NCBI RefSeq assembly: GCF_024137865.1
Contig: NZ_CP099960.1
Coordinates: forward strand, 2,232,001-2,296,000
DNA from: Moraxella sp. FZFQ2102
GTDB lineage: Bacteria > Pseudomonadota > Gammaproteobacteria > Pseudomonadales > Moraxellaceae
Direction of reading: 5' to 3'
Length of the DNA: 64,000 nucleotides
In this document: piece after piece, positions 25,086-33,589 of the stretch
How positions within the stretch are numbered: the stretch's first letter is position 1
Layout of the letters: every line of letters starts with the position of its first letter
Program-made: the position numbers and the translations under genes
Notes under the pieces: model-generated
Database searches by the model: none
Told to the model about the DNA's origin: nothing
What the model saw: the letters and a program-made list of their open reading frames with translations, nothing else

Positions 25086-25745
25086 ATGACCCTAAAAATC
25101 TTCACCGCTGCCGGTCCTGCGCGCCTATTGCTTGTCGATGATCATCCGATGCTGCGCCGCGGCTTGGCGGATTTATTAAGCCTAGAAAAAGATGTGCAAG
25201 TCATCGCCGAAGCCAATCACGGTGCGGAAGCTTTGGAGATTTTGGCGGAGCAGTCGGTGGATTTGGTGATCTTGGATCACAGTATGCCGGTGCTAAACGG
25301 CATCGAGACGCTCAAAAAGATCCGCGAGCTTGGGCTTGAGACTAAGGTTTTGTTATTCACCGTATCGGATAACAGTAAAGATGTCCAAGACGCGCTGCAG
25401 CTGGGCGTCGATGGTTATTTACTTAAGGACATGGAGCCTGAAGAGATCATCACCGATGTGCGCAAGATTCTGCGTGGGGAGCTGGTGATCAGCCCAAGTC
25501 TTGCGCCAATCCTAGCCCAAGCGATGCGAAAACCTGTGCAAGCTGACAGCGGCTATGAGCTGACAGAACGCGAAGTGCAAGTGGCGCAGATGATCGCCCA
25601 AGGCATGAGCAATAAGATGATCGGCAATAAGCTTGGTATCGCCGAATCGACGGTGAAAGTTCATGTTAAGCATATCTTGGGCAAAATCGGTCTGCGTACG
25701 CGTGTCGAGATCGCGGTCTGGGCGGTGGGACAGTATCAATTATAA
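25086..25745 (+). CDS. narL: Nitrate/nitrite response regulator NarL
   Basis: A 219-residue two-domain regulator. ATG 25086 has AAGGA upstream and starts MTLKIFTAAGPARLLLVDDH; the longer frame from 25014 is not supported by a ribosome site. The receiver has the acidic pair VDDHP, the phospho-Asp in LVILDHSMPVLNG and the Lys in YLLKDMEPEE. The C-terminal LuxR-type helix-turn-helix is LTEREVQVAQMIAQGMSNKM followed by GIAESTVKVHVKHIL, close to E. coli NarL. It likely binds the 22828-22843 site and other heptamers in this region. Confidence 0.92.
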   Translation: MTLKIFTAAGPARLLLVDDHPMLRRGLADLLSLEKDVQVIAEANHGAEALEILAEQSVDLVILDHSMPVLNGIETLKKIRELGLETKVLLFTVSDNSKDVQDALQLGVDGYLLKDMEPEEIITDVRKILRGELVISPSLAPILAQAMRKPVQADSGYELTEREVQVAQMIAQGMSNKMIGNKLGIAESTVKVHVKHILGKIGLRTRVEIAVWAVGQYQL

Positions 25746-25803
25746 GCCCTGCATACACCCAAAGTAGTAGTAATCCGACACAAACCCTGCCCATGGGGTT
25801 ATA

Positions 25804-25860
25804 GGGGCGTTTGCCGAACTTTGTTATAGTAGTGCCATACCCATCACCGAGGCAACGCCC
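25804..25860 (+). promoter_or_regulatory. Structured moaA leader (possible Moco-sensing RNA or attenuator)
   Basis: GGGCGTTTGCC (25805-25815) can pair with GGCAACGCCC (25851-25860) with one bulge, closing a 35-nt internal region, and the preceding CCCTGCCCATGGGG can form a further hairpin. The structure ends 14 nt before the moaA ATG, close enough to affect its ribosome site. The enclosed loop also has TACCCAT (25838-25844), a NarL heptamer. In E. coli the moaA leader is a Moco-responsive RNA; I cannot show that this matches that motif. Confidence 0.35.
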
Positions 25861-25874
25861 ATAAGTTCACTGTC

Positions 25875-26936
25875 ATGAAAAAGTCAATCCACACCCCATC
25901 TGCAGCCCTTGCAGAGCATCGCTTGTCTGGTTCTGTTTTTCATCACAGTGAATTGACCCCTGATCATCTGACGGATCATTTTCATCGTAAGCTGACTTAT
26001 CTGCGCTTATCTGTGACCGATTTTTGTAATTTTCGCTGCAATTATTGTCTGCCGAACGGTTATCAAGGTAAGCGACCTGATAACGAATTGACCTTAGATG
26101 AAATTTCAACCTTGTTCACAGGCTTTGCTGCGCTTGGCACGACCAAGGTGCGTCTTACTGGTGGCGAGCCATCGGTGCGCCGTGATTTACCCAACATCAT
26201 CGCCCTTACCAAATCCACTGCAGGCATTCAGACCGCGTGCATCAGCTCAAATGGCTATAAGCTTGGCAAGCACCTATCGGCTTGGCGCAGCGCAGGACTG
26301 GATAAGCTGAACATCAGCATTGATAGCTTTGATCCTGCCATTTTCCATCAGATCACAGGACATGACAGCTTGCCACAACTGCTACATGACATTGATAAGC
26401 TGCTTGACAGTACTGATATCTCATTGAAATTAAATGGGATTTTGATGGCTGATACTGCTTATGATAATCTGATGGCAGCTCTTGATTTCATCAAAGATCG
26501 CCCTGTCGCTTACCGCTTTATCGAGTTCATGCAGACATCGGACAACAGTCAGCTGTTTTTTGCGCAGCACGCAAGCAGTCAGCACATCAAATCCTACTTA
26601 CAAGAGCATGGCTGGACGGCGACGGCGCGACCTACAGATGGCGGCCCTGCGATCGAATACAGCCACCCTGATTATCTGGGCAAGATTGGCTTGATCGAGC
26701 CGTATGCGCCGCGTTTTTGTGATAATTGCAATCGCTTGCGCGTCAGCAGCCTTGGCAAAGTGCATCTGTGCCTGTTCGATCACCAAAATTATGACATCCG
26801 CACTTATCTGAGTGCAGGCGATACCGATGGCTTGATCGGTGCGCTGCAAGGCTTGATGCCAATCAAACCTGAACATCACCACCTACACAGTGCCGATAGC
26901 GGTATCATGCGTAATCTGTCGATGGTTGGCGGTTGA
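25875..26936 (+). CDS. moaA: GTP 3',8-cyclase MoaA (radical SAM)
   Basis: A 353-residue enzyme for the first step of molybdenum-cofactor synthesis. The N-terminal radical-SAM cluster is CNFRCNYC (about residues 52-59), followed by RLTGGEPSVRRDL. The C-terminal second 4Fe-4S cluster that holds GTP is CDNCNRLRVSSLGKVHLCLF. The chain ends in Gly-Gly, which MoaA needs for activity. It heads a run of nine closely spaced genes moaA-moaB-mobA-moaC-moaD-moaE-modA-modB-modC. Residues 1-35 are a weakly conserved extension. Confidence 0.95.
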   Translation: MKKSIHTPSAALAEHRLSGSVFHHSELTPDHLTDHFHRKLTYLRLSVTDFCNFRCNYCLPNGYQGKRPDNELTLDEISTLFTGFAALGTTKVRLTGGEPSVRRDLPNIIALTKSTAGIQTACISSNGYKLGKHLSAWRSAGLDKLNISIDSFDPAIFHQITGHDSLPQLLHDIDKLLDSTDISLKLNGILMADTAYDNLMAALDFIKDRPVAYRFIEFMQTSDNSQLFFAQHASSQHIKSYLQEHGWTATARPTDGGPAIEYSHPDYLGKIGLIEPYAPRFCDNCNRLRVSSLGKVHLCLFDHQNYDIRTYLSAGDTDGLIGALQGLMPIKPEHHHLHSADSGIMRNLSMVGG

Positions 26937-27013
26937 TTGCTTTGCCAATTGACTTTGCCATCATCTTTGCCGCTTATTTATTATTGTAAAAATCTCAATC
27001 AAGGAAAATCACC

Positions 27014-27580
27014 ATGTGCGAACTGTGCAACGACCCAAATCACAAACCTGAGACCAAAAAAGCCGACAAGCCTTTTGTACCGCTAAATATCGCGGTGCTG
27101 ACGGTGTCGGATACGCGCACGCTTGATGAAGATACATCGGGCAAATATCTGGCGGATAGTCTAATCGCTGCAGGTCATACGCTGATCGATCGCAAGCTTA
27201 CCACTGATGATGTCTATCAAATCCGCGCGGTGGTGAGTGCATGGATCGCCGATCCGAATGTCAATGCCGTCATCACCACGGGCGGTACGGGTTTTTATCA
27301 TCGTGATAATATGCCTGAAGCGTTGTCGGTGCTGTTTGATAAAGAAGTGCAAGGCTTTGGCGAGATGTTCCGTCATTTGTCTTATGGCGAAATCGGTATG
27401 TCCACGCTACAGTCGCGCGCGGTGGCAGGCATGGCGAACAGTACGGTAATTTTCTGCTTACCAGGTTCGACAGGTGCGTGCCGTACGGGTTGGGAAAGCA
27501 TCATCAAAGACCAACTGGATAATCGCACGCGTCCGTGCAACTTCGTGCCGCATCTGCTGCGCGAAAATCCATCGCACTAA
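27014..27580 (+). CDS. moaB: Molybdenum cofactor biosynthesis protein MoaB (MogA family)
   Basis: A 188-residue member of the MPT adenylyltransferase fold family. It contains NIAVLTVSDTRTLDEDTSGK, VITTGGTGFYHRDNMPEAL and SYGEIGMSTLQSRAVAGM, ending with LPGSTGACRTGWESI. The S-x-x-x-I-G-x-S-T-L-Q-S-R-A pattern is that of MoaB rather than MogA. It may adenylate molybdopterin before MoeA inserts molybdate; a separate mogA is not seen in the window. The N-terminus MCELCNDPNH carries a Cys-x-x-Cys pair not usual in E. coli MoaB. AAGGAAAA precedes the ATG. Confidence 0.9.
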   Translation: MCELCNDPNHKPETKKADKPFVPLNIAVLTVSDTRTLDEDTSGKYLADSLIAAGHTLIDRKLTTDDVYQIRAVVSAWIADPNVNAVITTGGTGFYHRDNMPEALSVLFDKEVQGFGEMFRHLSYGEIGMSTLQSRAVAGMANSTVIFCLPGSTGACRTGWESIIKDQLDNRTRPCNFVPHLLRENPSH

Positions 27581-27602
27581 GCTTGCCAAAGGCTTAAGCC
27601 CT

Positions 27603-28253
27603 ATGCAGCCATCAGCCGTCGTAATCCTAGCAGGGGGACAGTCTAGCCGTATGGGACAGCCCAAGGCACTGCTGCCCTTGCCTGATGGTAAGACCGTGCT
27701 TGATCATCATCTATGCCACGCACAGGTGCTCGGCTGCCCTGTATTGCTTGCTGATAATGGTAAAAACTTCAGCAAGCAATCATCAGTGCAGACGATCAGC
27801 GACCATCTGCCGAGCGATACCGATGGCAAAGGTGCAGGTGCGCTGTCTGCCATCTGCGGCGCGATGAAATATGTGATGAAAAATCCAACCACAGCAGATG
27901 GCTATCTGCTTATCATCAGCTGCGATAGTCTTATCAAGGCGGATCGGCTGTTTGTACATTTACAAGACAAGCTTTCACAAACATCTGTGAATAATGATGA
28001 GCAAAACGATACGCACGCTCTGCCCTACGATGTGATCTATCTGAAAGATCATAAGGATTATCCACTGCTTGGACTGTATCATACGCGACTTCTGCCAAGC
28101 TTGATGGCGTATCTGGATGCAGGCGAGCGTTCGGTGATGCGGTTTTTGGCTGATCAGCGTACTGCGACTGTCACTGTGCCGAGTGCGTGGCGGCAGTTAG
28201 TGAATTTTAATACTTTACAAGATTTTCATTTGGCTTTACAAGCATATCATTGA
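27603..28253 (+). CDS. mobA: Molybdenum cofactor guanylyltransferase MobA
   Basis: A 216-residue nucleotidyltransferase; the open frame runs from 27474 but the family signature begins right after ATG 27603 (MQPSAVVILAGGQSSRMGQP). The metal-binding Asp appears in LLIISCDSLIKADRL, and the C-terminal YPLLGLYHTRLLPSLMAYL and LVNFNTLQDF segments are MobA-like. MobA makes the bis-MGD cofactor that NarG needs. The G-Q-P-K-ALL form is also seen in MocA, but the setting beside nitrate reductase genes favours MobA. Confidence 0.85.
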   Translation: MQPSAVVILAGGQSSRMGQPKALLPLPDGKTVLDHHLCHAQVLGCPVLLADNGKNFSKQSSVQTISDHLPSDTDGKGAGALSAICGAMKYVMKNPTTADGYLLIISCDSLIKADRLFVHLQDKLSQTSVNNDEQNDTHALPYDVIYLKDHKDYPLLGLYHTRLLPSLMAYLDAGERSVMRFLADQRTATVTVPSAWRQLVNFNTLQDFHLALQAYH

Positions 28254-28277
28254 TAACTTAATCTAATAAATATACTC

Positions 28278-28775
28278 ATGACAGATCATACAGCACACAC
28301 TCACACCCTAAGTCATCTGGATAAAGATGGCAACATTACCATGGTCGATGTCGGTGACAAGGTCGCAACCACGCGCACCGCCACCGCCACAGGCAAGGTG
28401 ATTTTTCCATCGGATATCTATCAAGCGATCAAGCAAACCGATGGACAGACTAAAAAAGGCAACATCACCGCCACCGCGCACATCGCAGGTATCATGGCGG
28501 GTAAAAAAACCCATGAACTCATCCCGCTATGCCACGCCCTACCACTTGACACCATTAAGATGAGCTTTATTTATGATGATGAAATGTGCGCGATCATCGT
28601 CACTGCCACTGCGAAGGTTACGCACAAGACAGGCGTAGAGATGGAAAGCTTGACTGCGGTATCTGTGGCGTGCTTGACCGTCTATGACATGACCAAGGCA
28701 CTAAGCCATGACATCACCATCAGTGATATTTGCCTTGTCAATAAAACTGGGGGAAAGTCTGATTATGTCAAATAA
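28278..28775 (+). CDS. moaC: Cyclic pyranopterin monophosphate synthase MoaC
   Basis: A 165-residue enzyme completing cPMP formation from the MoaA product. Recognisable segments are MVDVGDKVATTRTATATGKV, GIMAGKKTHELIPLCHALPL (catalytic Lys and His region) and TGVEMESLTAVSVACLTVYDM. The chain ends with the usual LVNKTGGKSDY. The last 11 bp overlap moaD, pointing to coupled translation. Confidence 0.95.
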   Translation: MTDHTAHTHTLSHLDKDGNITMVDVGDKVATTRTATATGKVIFPSDIYQAIKQTDGQTKKGNITATAHIAGIMAGKKTHELIPLCHALPLDTIKMSFIYDDEMCAIIVTATAKVTHKTGVEMESLTAVSVACLTVYDMTKALSHDITISDICLVNKTGGKSDYVK

Positions 28776-29016
28776 TGTAACAATCACCGTGCTGTATTTC
28801 GCAAGCTTAGCCGAGATCGTACAGCGTGATGAAGAAGTGCTGACTGTCGATAGCGGTGATCTTATTAAGATTTATCAAGATTTAAGCGATCGCTATGGCT
28901 TTACACTTAGCCAAGATGAGCTTGCTGTGGCGATCAATCATCACATCGCCGATTGGCATACACCTGCAAATGATGGTGATGTTATTGCTTTTATTCCACC
29001 TGTGGCAGGGGGCTGA
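28765..29016 (+). CDS. moaD: Molybdopterin synthase small subunit MoaD
   Basis: An 83-residue ubiquitin-fold sulfur carrier. The start is ATG 28765, overlapping moaC by 11 bp, with GGGGGAAAG upstream. The protein begins with VTITVLYFASLAE, has the late GDVIAFIPPVAGG ending, and its terminal Gly-Gly is the site adenylated by MoeB and thiocarboxylated. It is directly followed by moaE. Confidence 0.93.
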   Translation: MSNNVTITVLYFASLAEIVQRDEEVLTVDSGDLIKIYQDLSDRYGFTLSQDELAVAINHHIADWHTPANDGDVIAFIPPVAGG

Positions 29017-29017
29017 T

Positions 29018-29506
29018 ATGCGACTACACCAAGGATCATCAGTTATCACATTAAGCCATGATGACGCGTATCAGACTGCCATTACTGATGGCTTTGCGCT
29101 GATGGATACGCCGATTAATGAAGCTGTGCTTAAAAAATCTCTACTCGATGGTAGCTGTGGTGCGCTTGCGACCTTTGAAGGTTGGGTGCGTAATCACAAC
29201 AATGCTCGCCCTGTCGATCGGCTGACTTATTATGGCTATGAACAGCTTGCGCTCAATCAAGGCAAGCTTTTGATCAAGAAAGCCAAAGCCAAATTTGACA
29301 TCGAACGCGCTGTCGCCATGCACCGCATCGGTGATCTTGCCATCGGTGATATGGCGGTGTGGATCGGCGTGACGGCACACCATCGCTACCCTGCTTTTGA
29401 TGCGTGTCGCTGGCTACTGGACGCGATCAAAGCTGAGATTCCTGTGTGGAAACAAGAGTTCTACACTGACAGCGATGAGAGTCTGTGGCTGTCGAATAAT
29501 GGCTGA
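29018..29506 (+). CDS. moaE: Molybdopterin synthase large subunit MoaE
   Basis: A 162-residue catalytic subunit; the start is ATG 29018, one base after the moaD stop codon. It contains GALATFEGWVRNHN (Arg in the active site), LTYYGYEQLA, MHRIGDLAIGDMAVWIGVTAHHR and IKAEIPVWKQEFY, with the conserved Lys of the KxxxPxWK segment. With MoaD it converts cPMP to molybdopterin. The 3' end overlaps modA by 8 bp. Confidence 0.94.
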   Translation: MRLHQGSSVITLSHDDAYQTAITDGFALMDTPINEAVLKKSLLDGSCGALATFEGWVRNHNNARPVDRLTYYGYEQLALNQGKLLIKKAKAKFDIERAVAMHRIGDLAIGDMAVWIGVTAHHRYPAFDACRWLLDAIKAEIPVWKQEFYTDSDESLWLSNNG

Positions 29507-30293
29507 TCAATGGGTTAAGACGATGGCGCGAATGGCTTGGATGATGGCGGCGATGGCGCTAGCTGCTTGTACGCAGTCTGATGGCGCGCGTGATGATGGA
29601 GAAGATAGCCTGACCGTCTTTGCGCCAGCGAGCCTTGCCAATGCCATCGATGAGATCAATGCCATCTATCAAGCCCAAAACGGCATCAGCATTCACACAT
29701 CATATGCATCATCAGGCACGCTTGCCAAGCAAATCGAAAATCACGCCCCTGCCGATGTCTTTATCTCAGCGGATACGGCGTGGATGGTGTATTTGGCTGA
29801 TAAGAAAGCTTTGGCAAATCAGGCTTATCATCAGCTGCTGTCCAATCGGCTTGTGCTCATCACCCCAAAAAATCACCCGACCACTGTGCCGATCGCCGAT
29901 GATGGCAGCTTCGATGTTGCTGTCTTTCGTGGTAAGTTGTGTATCGGTAATACTGATAGCGTCCCTGCAGGCAGATATGCCAAGCAAGCCTTGAGCCACT
30001 TGGGAATGTGGCAGGCATTAACGCCCAAGCTTGTCGAGACCGAAGATGTCAGACAGGCGCTGACTTTCGTCGATAAAGGCGAGTGCGAGCTTGGCATCGT
30101 CTATGCCACCGATGTCGTGGCATCTGATCGCGTAAGCGTGGTGGCGCGATTTGCTACTGACAGCCACGATCCGATCATCTACCCTGTGGCGATGGTAAGT
30201 GGGCGTGGTGCTACTTTGCAGTATGTGGATTTTTTATCAAGTAAGCAAGCGCAGGCGATTTATCATAAATACGGCTTTGTGGTGCTGCCATGA
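29499..30293 (+). CDS. modA: Molybdate ABC transporter substrate-binding protein ModA (lipoprotein)
   Basis: About 264 residues from ATG 29499, which overlaps moaE; ATG 29523 is a possible later start giving a tighter signal peptide. The signal peptide ends in a lipobox LAACTQ, so the mature protein should be lipid-anchored, in contrast to soluble periplasmic E. coli ModA. The binding domain has LTVFAPASLANAIDEI, SYASSGTLAKQIE and ADVFISADTAWMVYL, the segments that hold the oxyanion, plus ECELGIVYATDV. It belongs with ModB and ModC, each overlapping the next by 4 bp. Confidence 0.93.
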   Translation: MADQWVKTMARMAWMMAAMALAACTQSDGARDDGEDSLTVFAPASLANAIDEINAIYQAQNGISIHTSYASSGTLAKQIENHAPADVFISADTAWMVYLADKKALANQAYHQLLSNRLVLITPKNHPTTVPIADDGSFDVAVFRGKLCIGNTDSVPAGRYAKQALSHLGMWQALTPKLVETEDVRQALTFVDKGECELGIVYATDVVASDRVSVVARFATDSHDPIIYPVAMVSGRGATLQYVDFLSSKQAQAIYHKYGFVVLP

Positions 30294-30979
30294 TGGGTCT
30301 AAGCTATGACGAATGGCAAGTGATCGCGCTGTCGTGCAAGATCGCTTTGAGTAGTCTTGCCATCAGTATTCTGCCTGCGCTACTGATGGGTTATGTGCTT
30401 GCGCGTAAGGAATTTTTTGGTAAGTCTTTGCTTGAGACGCTTGTTTTTTTGCCCTTGGTATTGCCGCCTGTCGTACCAGGGTATTTGCTCTTGATTACCT
30501 TCGGCAGTCAAGGCGTGCTTGGGCAGTATTTAGCCAAGATCGGCATGACTTTGGCTTTTGATTGGAAAGGTGCGGTCTTGGCGAGTAGCGTGATGGGCTT
30601 TCCCTTGATGGTGCAGTCGGTGCGTCTTGCCATTGAACTTGTAGATAGACGGCTTGAGATCGCAGGGATGACTTTGGGCGCAAGTCGCTTGCAGGTATTT
30701 TTTGGCATTACCCTGCCTTTGGCAAAGACTGGGATTTTGGTCGGTGCGATGCTTGCCTTTTGTCGTAGCCTTGGCGAGTTTGGCGCGACCATCACCTTCG
30801 TGGGGAATATCGCAGGGCAGACGCGCACCTTGCCTTTGGCGATCTACAGCCTACTACAGCAGCCCAATGGCGATGAGAAAATCCTACGCTTAATGTTCAT
30901 CAGCATCGCGGTGGCGTTCGTCGCGATGTGGCTTGCGCAGTGGTATAACCGTATCCAAAAAACAAGGCTAGGACGATGA
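30290..30979 (+). CDS. modB: Molybdate ABC transporter permease ModB
   Basis: A 229-residue inner-membrane permease with five or six predicted helices. The ABC-contact loop is EIAGMTLGASRLQVFFGITLP, and FLPLVLPPVVPGYLLL and CRSLGEFGATITFVGNIAGQ are ModB-typical. It overlaps modA (ATGATG) and modC by 4 bp each. Confidence 0.94.
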   Translation: MMGLSYDEWQVIALSCKIALSSLAISILPALLMGYVLARKEFFGKSLLETLVFLPLVLPPVVPGYLLLITFGSQGVLGQYLAKIGMTLAFDWKGAVLASSVMGFPLMVQSVRLAIELVDRRLEIAGMTLGASRLQVFFGITLPLAKTGILVGAMLAFCRSLGEFGATITFVGNIAGQTRTLPLAIYSLLQQPNGDEKILRLMFISIAVAFVAMWLAQWYNRIQKTRLGR

Positions 30980-31596
30980 GTTTTAATTGTCAATTCACCT
31001 TACAGTTGGGTAGATTCATGCTCGATGTCGATCTGTGTAGCTCTGCACAAGTCGTCGGGCTATACGGCGCATCAGGCACGGGCAAGACCAGCATTCTGCA
31101 CGCGATCGCTGGCATTCACACGCCGCGATCAGGTATCATCAGTATCGATGATCAAGTGTGGTTCGACGCCCAAACGCGCACCAATCTTCCCATCCAAAGC
31201 CGCCGCACAGGACTTGTATTCCAAGACGCACAGCTATTTCCCCACAAAAGCGTGATGGATAATCTGCTCTATGGTTATCGTAATATCACTTTAAGTGAAC
31301 AAAAATTCCACCCTGATGAGATTGTTCAATTATTAAAATTAGAACACTTGACTAAGCGGATGCCTGCCAAACTCTCTGGCGGTGAAAAGCAGCGAGTTGC
31401 CCTAGGTCGTGCCCTGCTGTATTCGCCGCGACTTTTACTATTAGATGAGCCGTTATCGGCATTGGATGGCGCGCATAAGGCTGAGATTTTGCCATTTTTC
31501 CAAACTGTGATCGACAGCACCGACATTCCCATGCTGTATGTTAGCCATGACAAGGCAGAGATCGAACGGCTGACAGATGAGATTTATTATCTATAA
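30976..31596 (+). CDS. modC: Molybdate ABC transporter ATPase ModC, short form
   Basis: A 206-residue ATPase. The Walker A is GASGTGKT, the Q-loop lies in GLVFQDAQLFPH, the signature is LSGGEKQRVALGRALL, the Walker B is LLLLDEP and the switch His is in YVSHDKAE. E. coli ModC is about 350 residues and ends in a molybdate-binding TOBE domain; that domain is absent here, with the stop right after the switch helix. No sign of truncation by mutation is seen, and short ModC forms exist. Feedback inhibition of uptake by molybdate would be missing. Last gene of the moa-mod operon. Confidence 0.92.
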   Translation: MSFNCQFTLQLGRFMLDVDLCSSAQVVGLYGASGTGKTSILHAIAGIHTPRSGIISIDDQVWFDAQTRTNLPIQSRRTGLVFQDAQLFPHKSVMDNLLYGYRNITLSEQKFHPDEIVQLLKLEHLTKRMPAKLSGGEKQRVALGRALLYSPRLLLLDEPLSALDGAHKAEILPFFQTVIDSTDIPMLYVSHDKAEIERLTDEIYYL

Positions 31597-31689
31597 AGTG
31601 GCATTTTGGTGTCATTATCCCCCATCCCATCCTGTGTGAAACTGTGCTACAATACCGCCACCGAACCTTTAGGCTACAAAGGAAGCACC

Positions 31690-32294
31690 ATGCCGATTTC
31701 ACGCAATCAAATCATCAAAAACGCCCGAGCATTCAGCCTGCGTTGAGCAGACGAAACCAGCGAAAAAGCCGAAAGCCAAACCTTTTGGAATGAGTTTTTC
31801 GTCATCTTTGGGATTAATCGCCGTGAAGTCGCCATCTTTGAAGCTGGGCTCAAAAAGCTCAAAGGCTCACAAGGTTTCATCGATGTATTTTGGCGTGGCA
31901 AGCTGATCTGCGAACAGAAATCTCGCGGTCAAGATCTCAATAAAGCCTATCTGTAAGCCACCGCCAAAGTCGCGCGCGAAGATCTGCCGCGCTATGTCAT
32001 CACTTGTGATTTTGAGTGGTTGCATTTGTATGACTTGGAAGCTGATACGCCTGAGATGATGCAGACCATTATTCCAGTTGCCAAGCTTGCCGATCATATT
32101 CATCTATTTGGCTTCATGCGTGACTCAGTCAGCAAATGCGCCTAGAAGAAGAACAAGCCAGCATCATCGCCGCATTAACGCAAGCTCATAAAAATTTAGA
32201 TTTGGCAGTGGACAAAGCCTATCGCAAAGAGAAATTTGCCGATGAAGCAGAGCGAGTGGCGTTTTTGTTTGAGCTTTATGGGGAGATGGTTTGA
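31690..32294 (+). pseudogene. Decayed MmeI-type (type IIL) restriction-modification gene
   Basis: ATG 31690 starts MPISRNQIIKNARAFSLR, then an in-frame TGA (31744) interrupts, after which the frame continues with SQTFWNEFFVIFGINRREVA, GFIDVFWRGKLICEQKSRGQ and, after a TAA at 31954, EDLPRYVITCDFEWLHLYDL. This is the N-terminal nuclease/recognition part of MmeI-like proteins, with the catalytic E-x-K in CEQKSRG. The frame ends at TAG 32143. From 32136 the next frame reads a separate C-terminal tail (LDLAVDKAYRKEKFADEAER, then VAFLFELYGEM), as at the end of such methyltransferases. The central methyltransferase, several hundred residues, has been deleted. Clearly non-functional. Confidence 0.85.
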
Positions 32295-32298
32295 CCCA

Positions 32299-33582
32299 TC
32301 ACGCCCAATCAAACACTTCGATCATCACCTGATCACCTGCTGCCACACCTGCGCAGTCTTCATCTAGGACGATCAGGCAGTTGGCTTGTGATAGCTGCTT
32401 GATGCGGTGCGAGTCTTGGGCACTGGCGGATGACACCACCAAGCTATGTTCACCCTGCTCAAAGTATCCGCGCTGATATTCGCGCCGCCCTGCGTTTTTC
32501 TTGATCGCATTGGCAGATTGTGCAGATAATCTTAAAATCTGTGGTGGATCAATCGCACCTAATGCCTGCCACAGTGCAGGACGCACGAAGTTGATACAGC
32601 CGACCACGGTGGAGAGTGGATTGCCTGGTAATCCAAAATACAGCACCGTGCGATCACAATCACCAAATTCCCCAAAGACAAAGGGCTTACCCGGTTTCAT
32701 CGCCACTTTATAGTGATTGATTTTACCAAGACTATCAACCACTTGGGTCAAAAAATCATAATCACCCACCGACACCCCAGCACTGGAGATGATGACATCG
32801 CACTCCTTGATGGCGCGTGCAACTGTCTGCATGGTGGCATCGAGTGTGTCTTTGGTGATGCCATAGTCTTTGATGGTGATTGGCAGCTTTTGCAATAATG
32901 CCTTGAGTGTCGGTGTGTTCGAATTATAAATCTGTGCTAAATTATCCAGTGAATTACCAATGGCAACCAGCTCATCCCCTGTGGCGATGATCCCCACCAC
33001 AAGTGGCGCATAGACAGCCACGGCATTATAGCCCATACTGGCAAGCAGACTGACATCACTGGGGTTTAGGCGTTTGCCTGTGTGCAGCAGCACATCACCG
33101 CGGCTGATCTCTTCACCTTGGCGGCGGATGTTCGCGCCGATGGTGGCGGATTTGGTGAGTGTGATTTGATAGGGTTTGCTTTTATCCAGTGTGTCTTTGA
33201 TGTCTGTGAAGTTGGTATTTTCTTGCATTACCACCGTATCGCACGCGCTTGGCACGACTGCACCTGTGAAGATGCGTACGCCTTGATTGGCTTTCAGATC
33301 ACCTACGAACGGTGCACCTGCACACGATTCACCGATGATCTCATGCATACTGCCATCACCAAGATCCCTACCATGAGTAAACGCAAAGCCGTCCATCGCC
33401 GATAGGTTTTGGCGTGGGATATCCAGATGAGCTGTGATGTCTGTCGCCAGTATGTGATGGCAGGCATCATCAAGCGCGATACGCATCGTCTGACGAGCTG
33501 ATAAAGGATTATCTGTGGCGGTATAGGCAGCGACACGCTCGCTGATGGCTTGTTTTAATTGATTGACACTGATCATATTCAC
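32299..33582 (-). CDS. moeA: Molybdopterin molybdenumtransferase MoeA
   Basis: A 427-residue enzyme that inserts molybdate into adenylated molybdopterin. Segments in order: an N-terminal domain with NLSAMDGFAF, the GVRIFTGAVVPSACDTVVMQE loop, the MPT-binding domain with IIATGDELVAIG, YNSNTPTLKALL and IISSAGVSVGDYDFLTQV, and KPGKPFVFG followed by FGLPGNPLSTVV. The C-terminal beta-barrel ends in QVMIEVFDW. It lies 7 bp after the PpiC-type gene and is likely transcribed with it. Confidence 0.94.
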   Translation of the reverse strand: MNMISVNQLKQAISERVAAYTATDNPLSARQTMRIALDDACHHILATDITAHLDIPRQNLSAMDGFAFTHGRDLGDGSMHEIIGESCAGAPFVGDLKANQGVRIFTGAVVPSACDTVVMQENTNFTDIKDTLDKSKPYQITLTKSATIGANIRRQGEEISRGDVLLHTGKRLNPSDVSLLASMGYNAVAVYAPLVVGIIATGDELVAIGNSLDNLAQIYNSNTPTLKALLQKLPITIKDYGITKDTLDATMQTVARAIKECDVIISSAGVSVGDYDFLTQVVDSLGKINHYKVAMKPGKPFVFGEFGDCDRTVLYFGLPGNPLSTVVGCINFVRPALWQALGAIDPPQILRLSAQSANAIKKNAGRREYQRGYFEQGEHSLVVSSASAQDSHRIKQLSQANCLIVLDEDCAGVAAGDQVMIEVFDWA

Positions 33583-33589
33583 CTACTTA

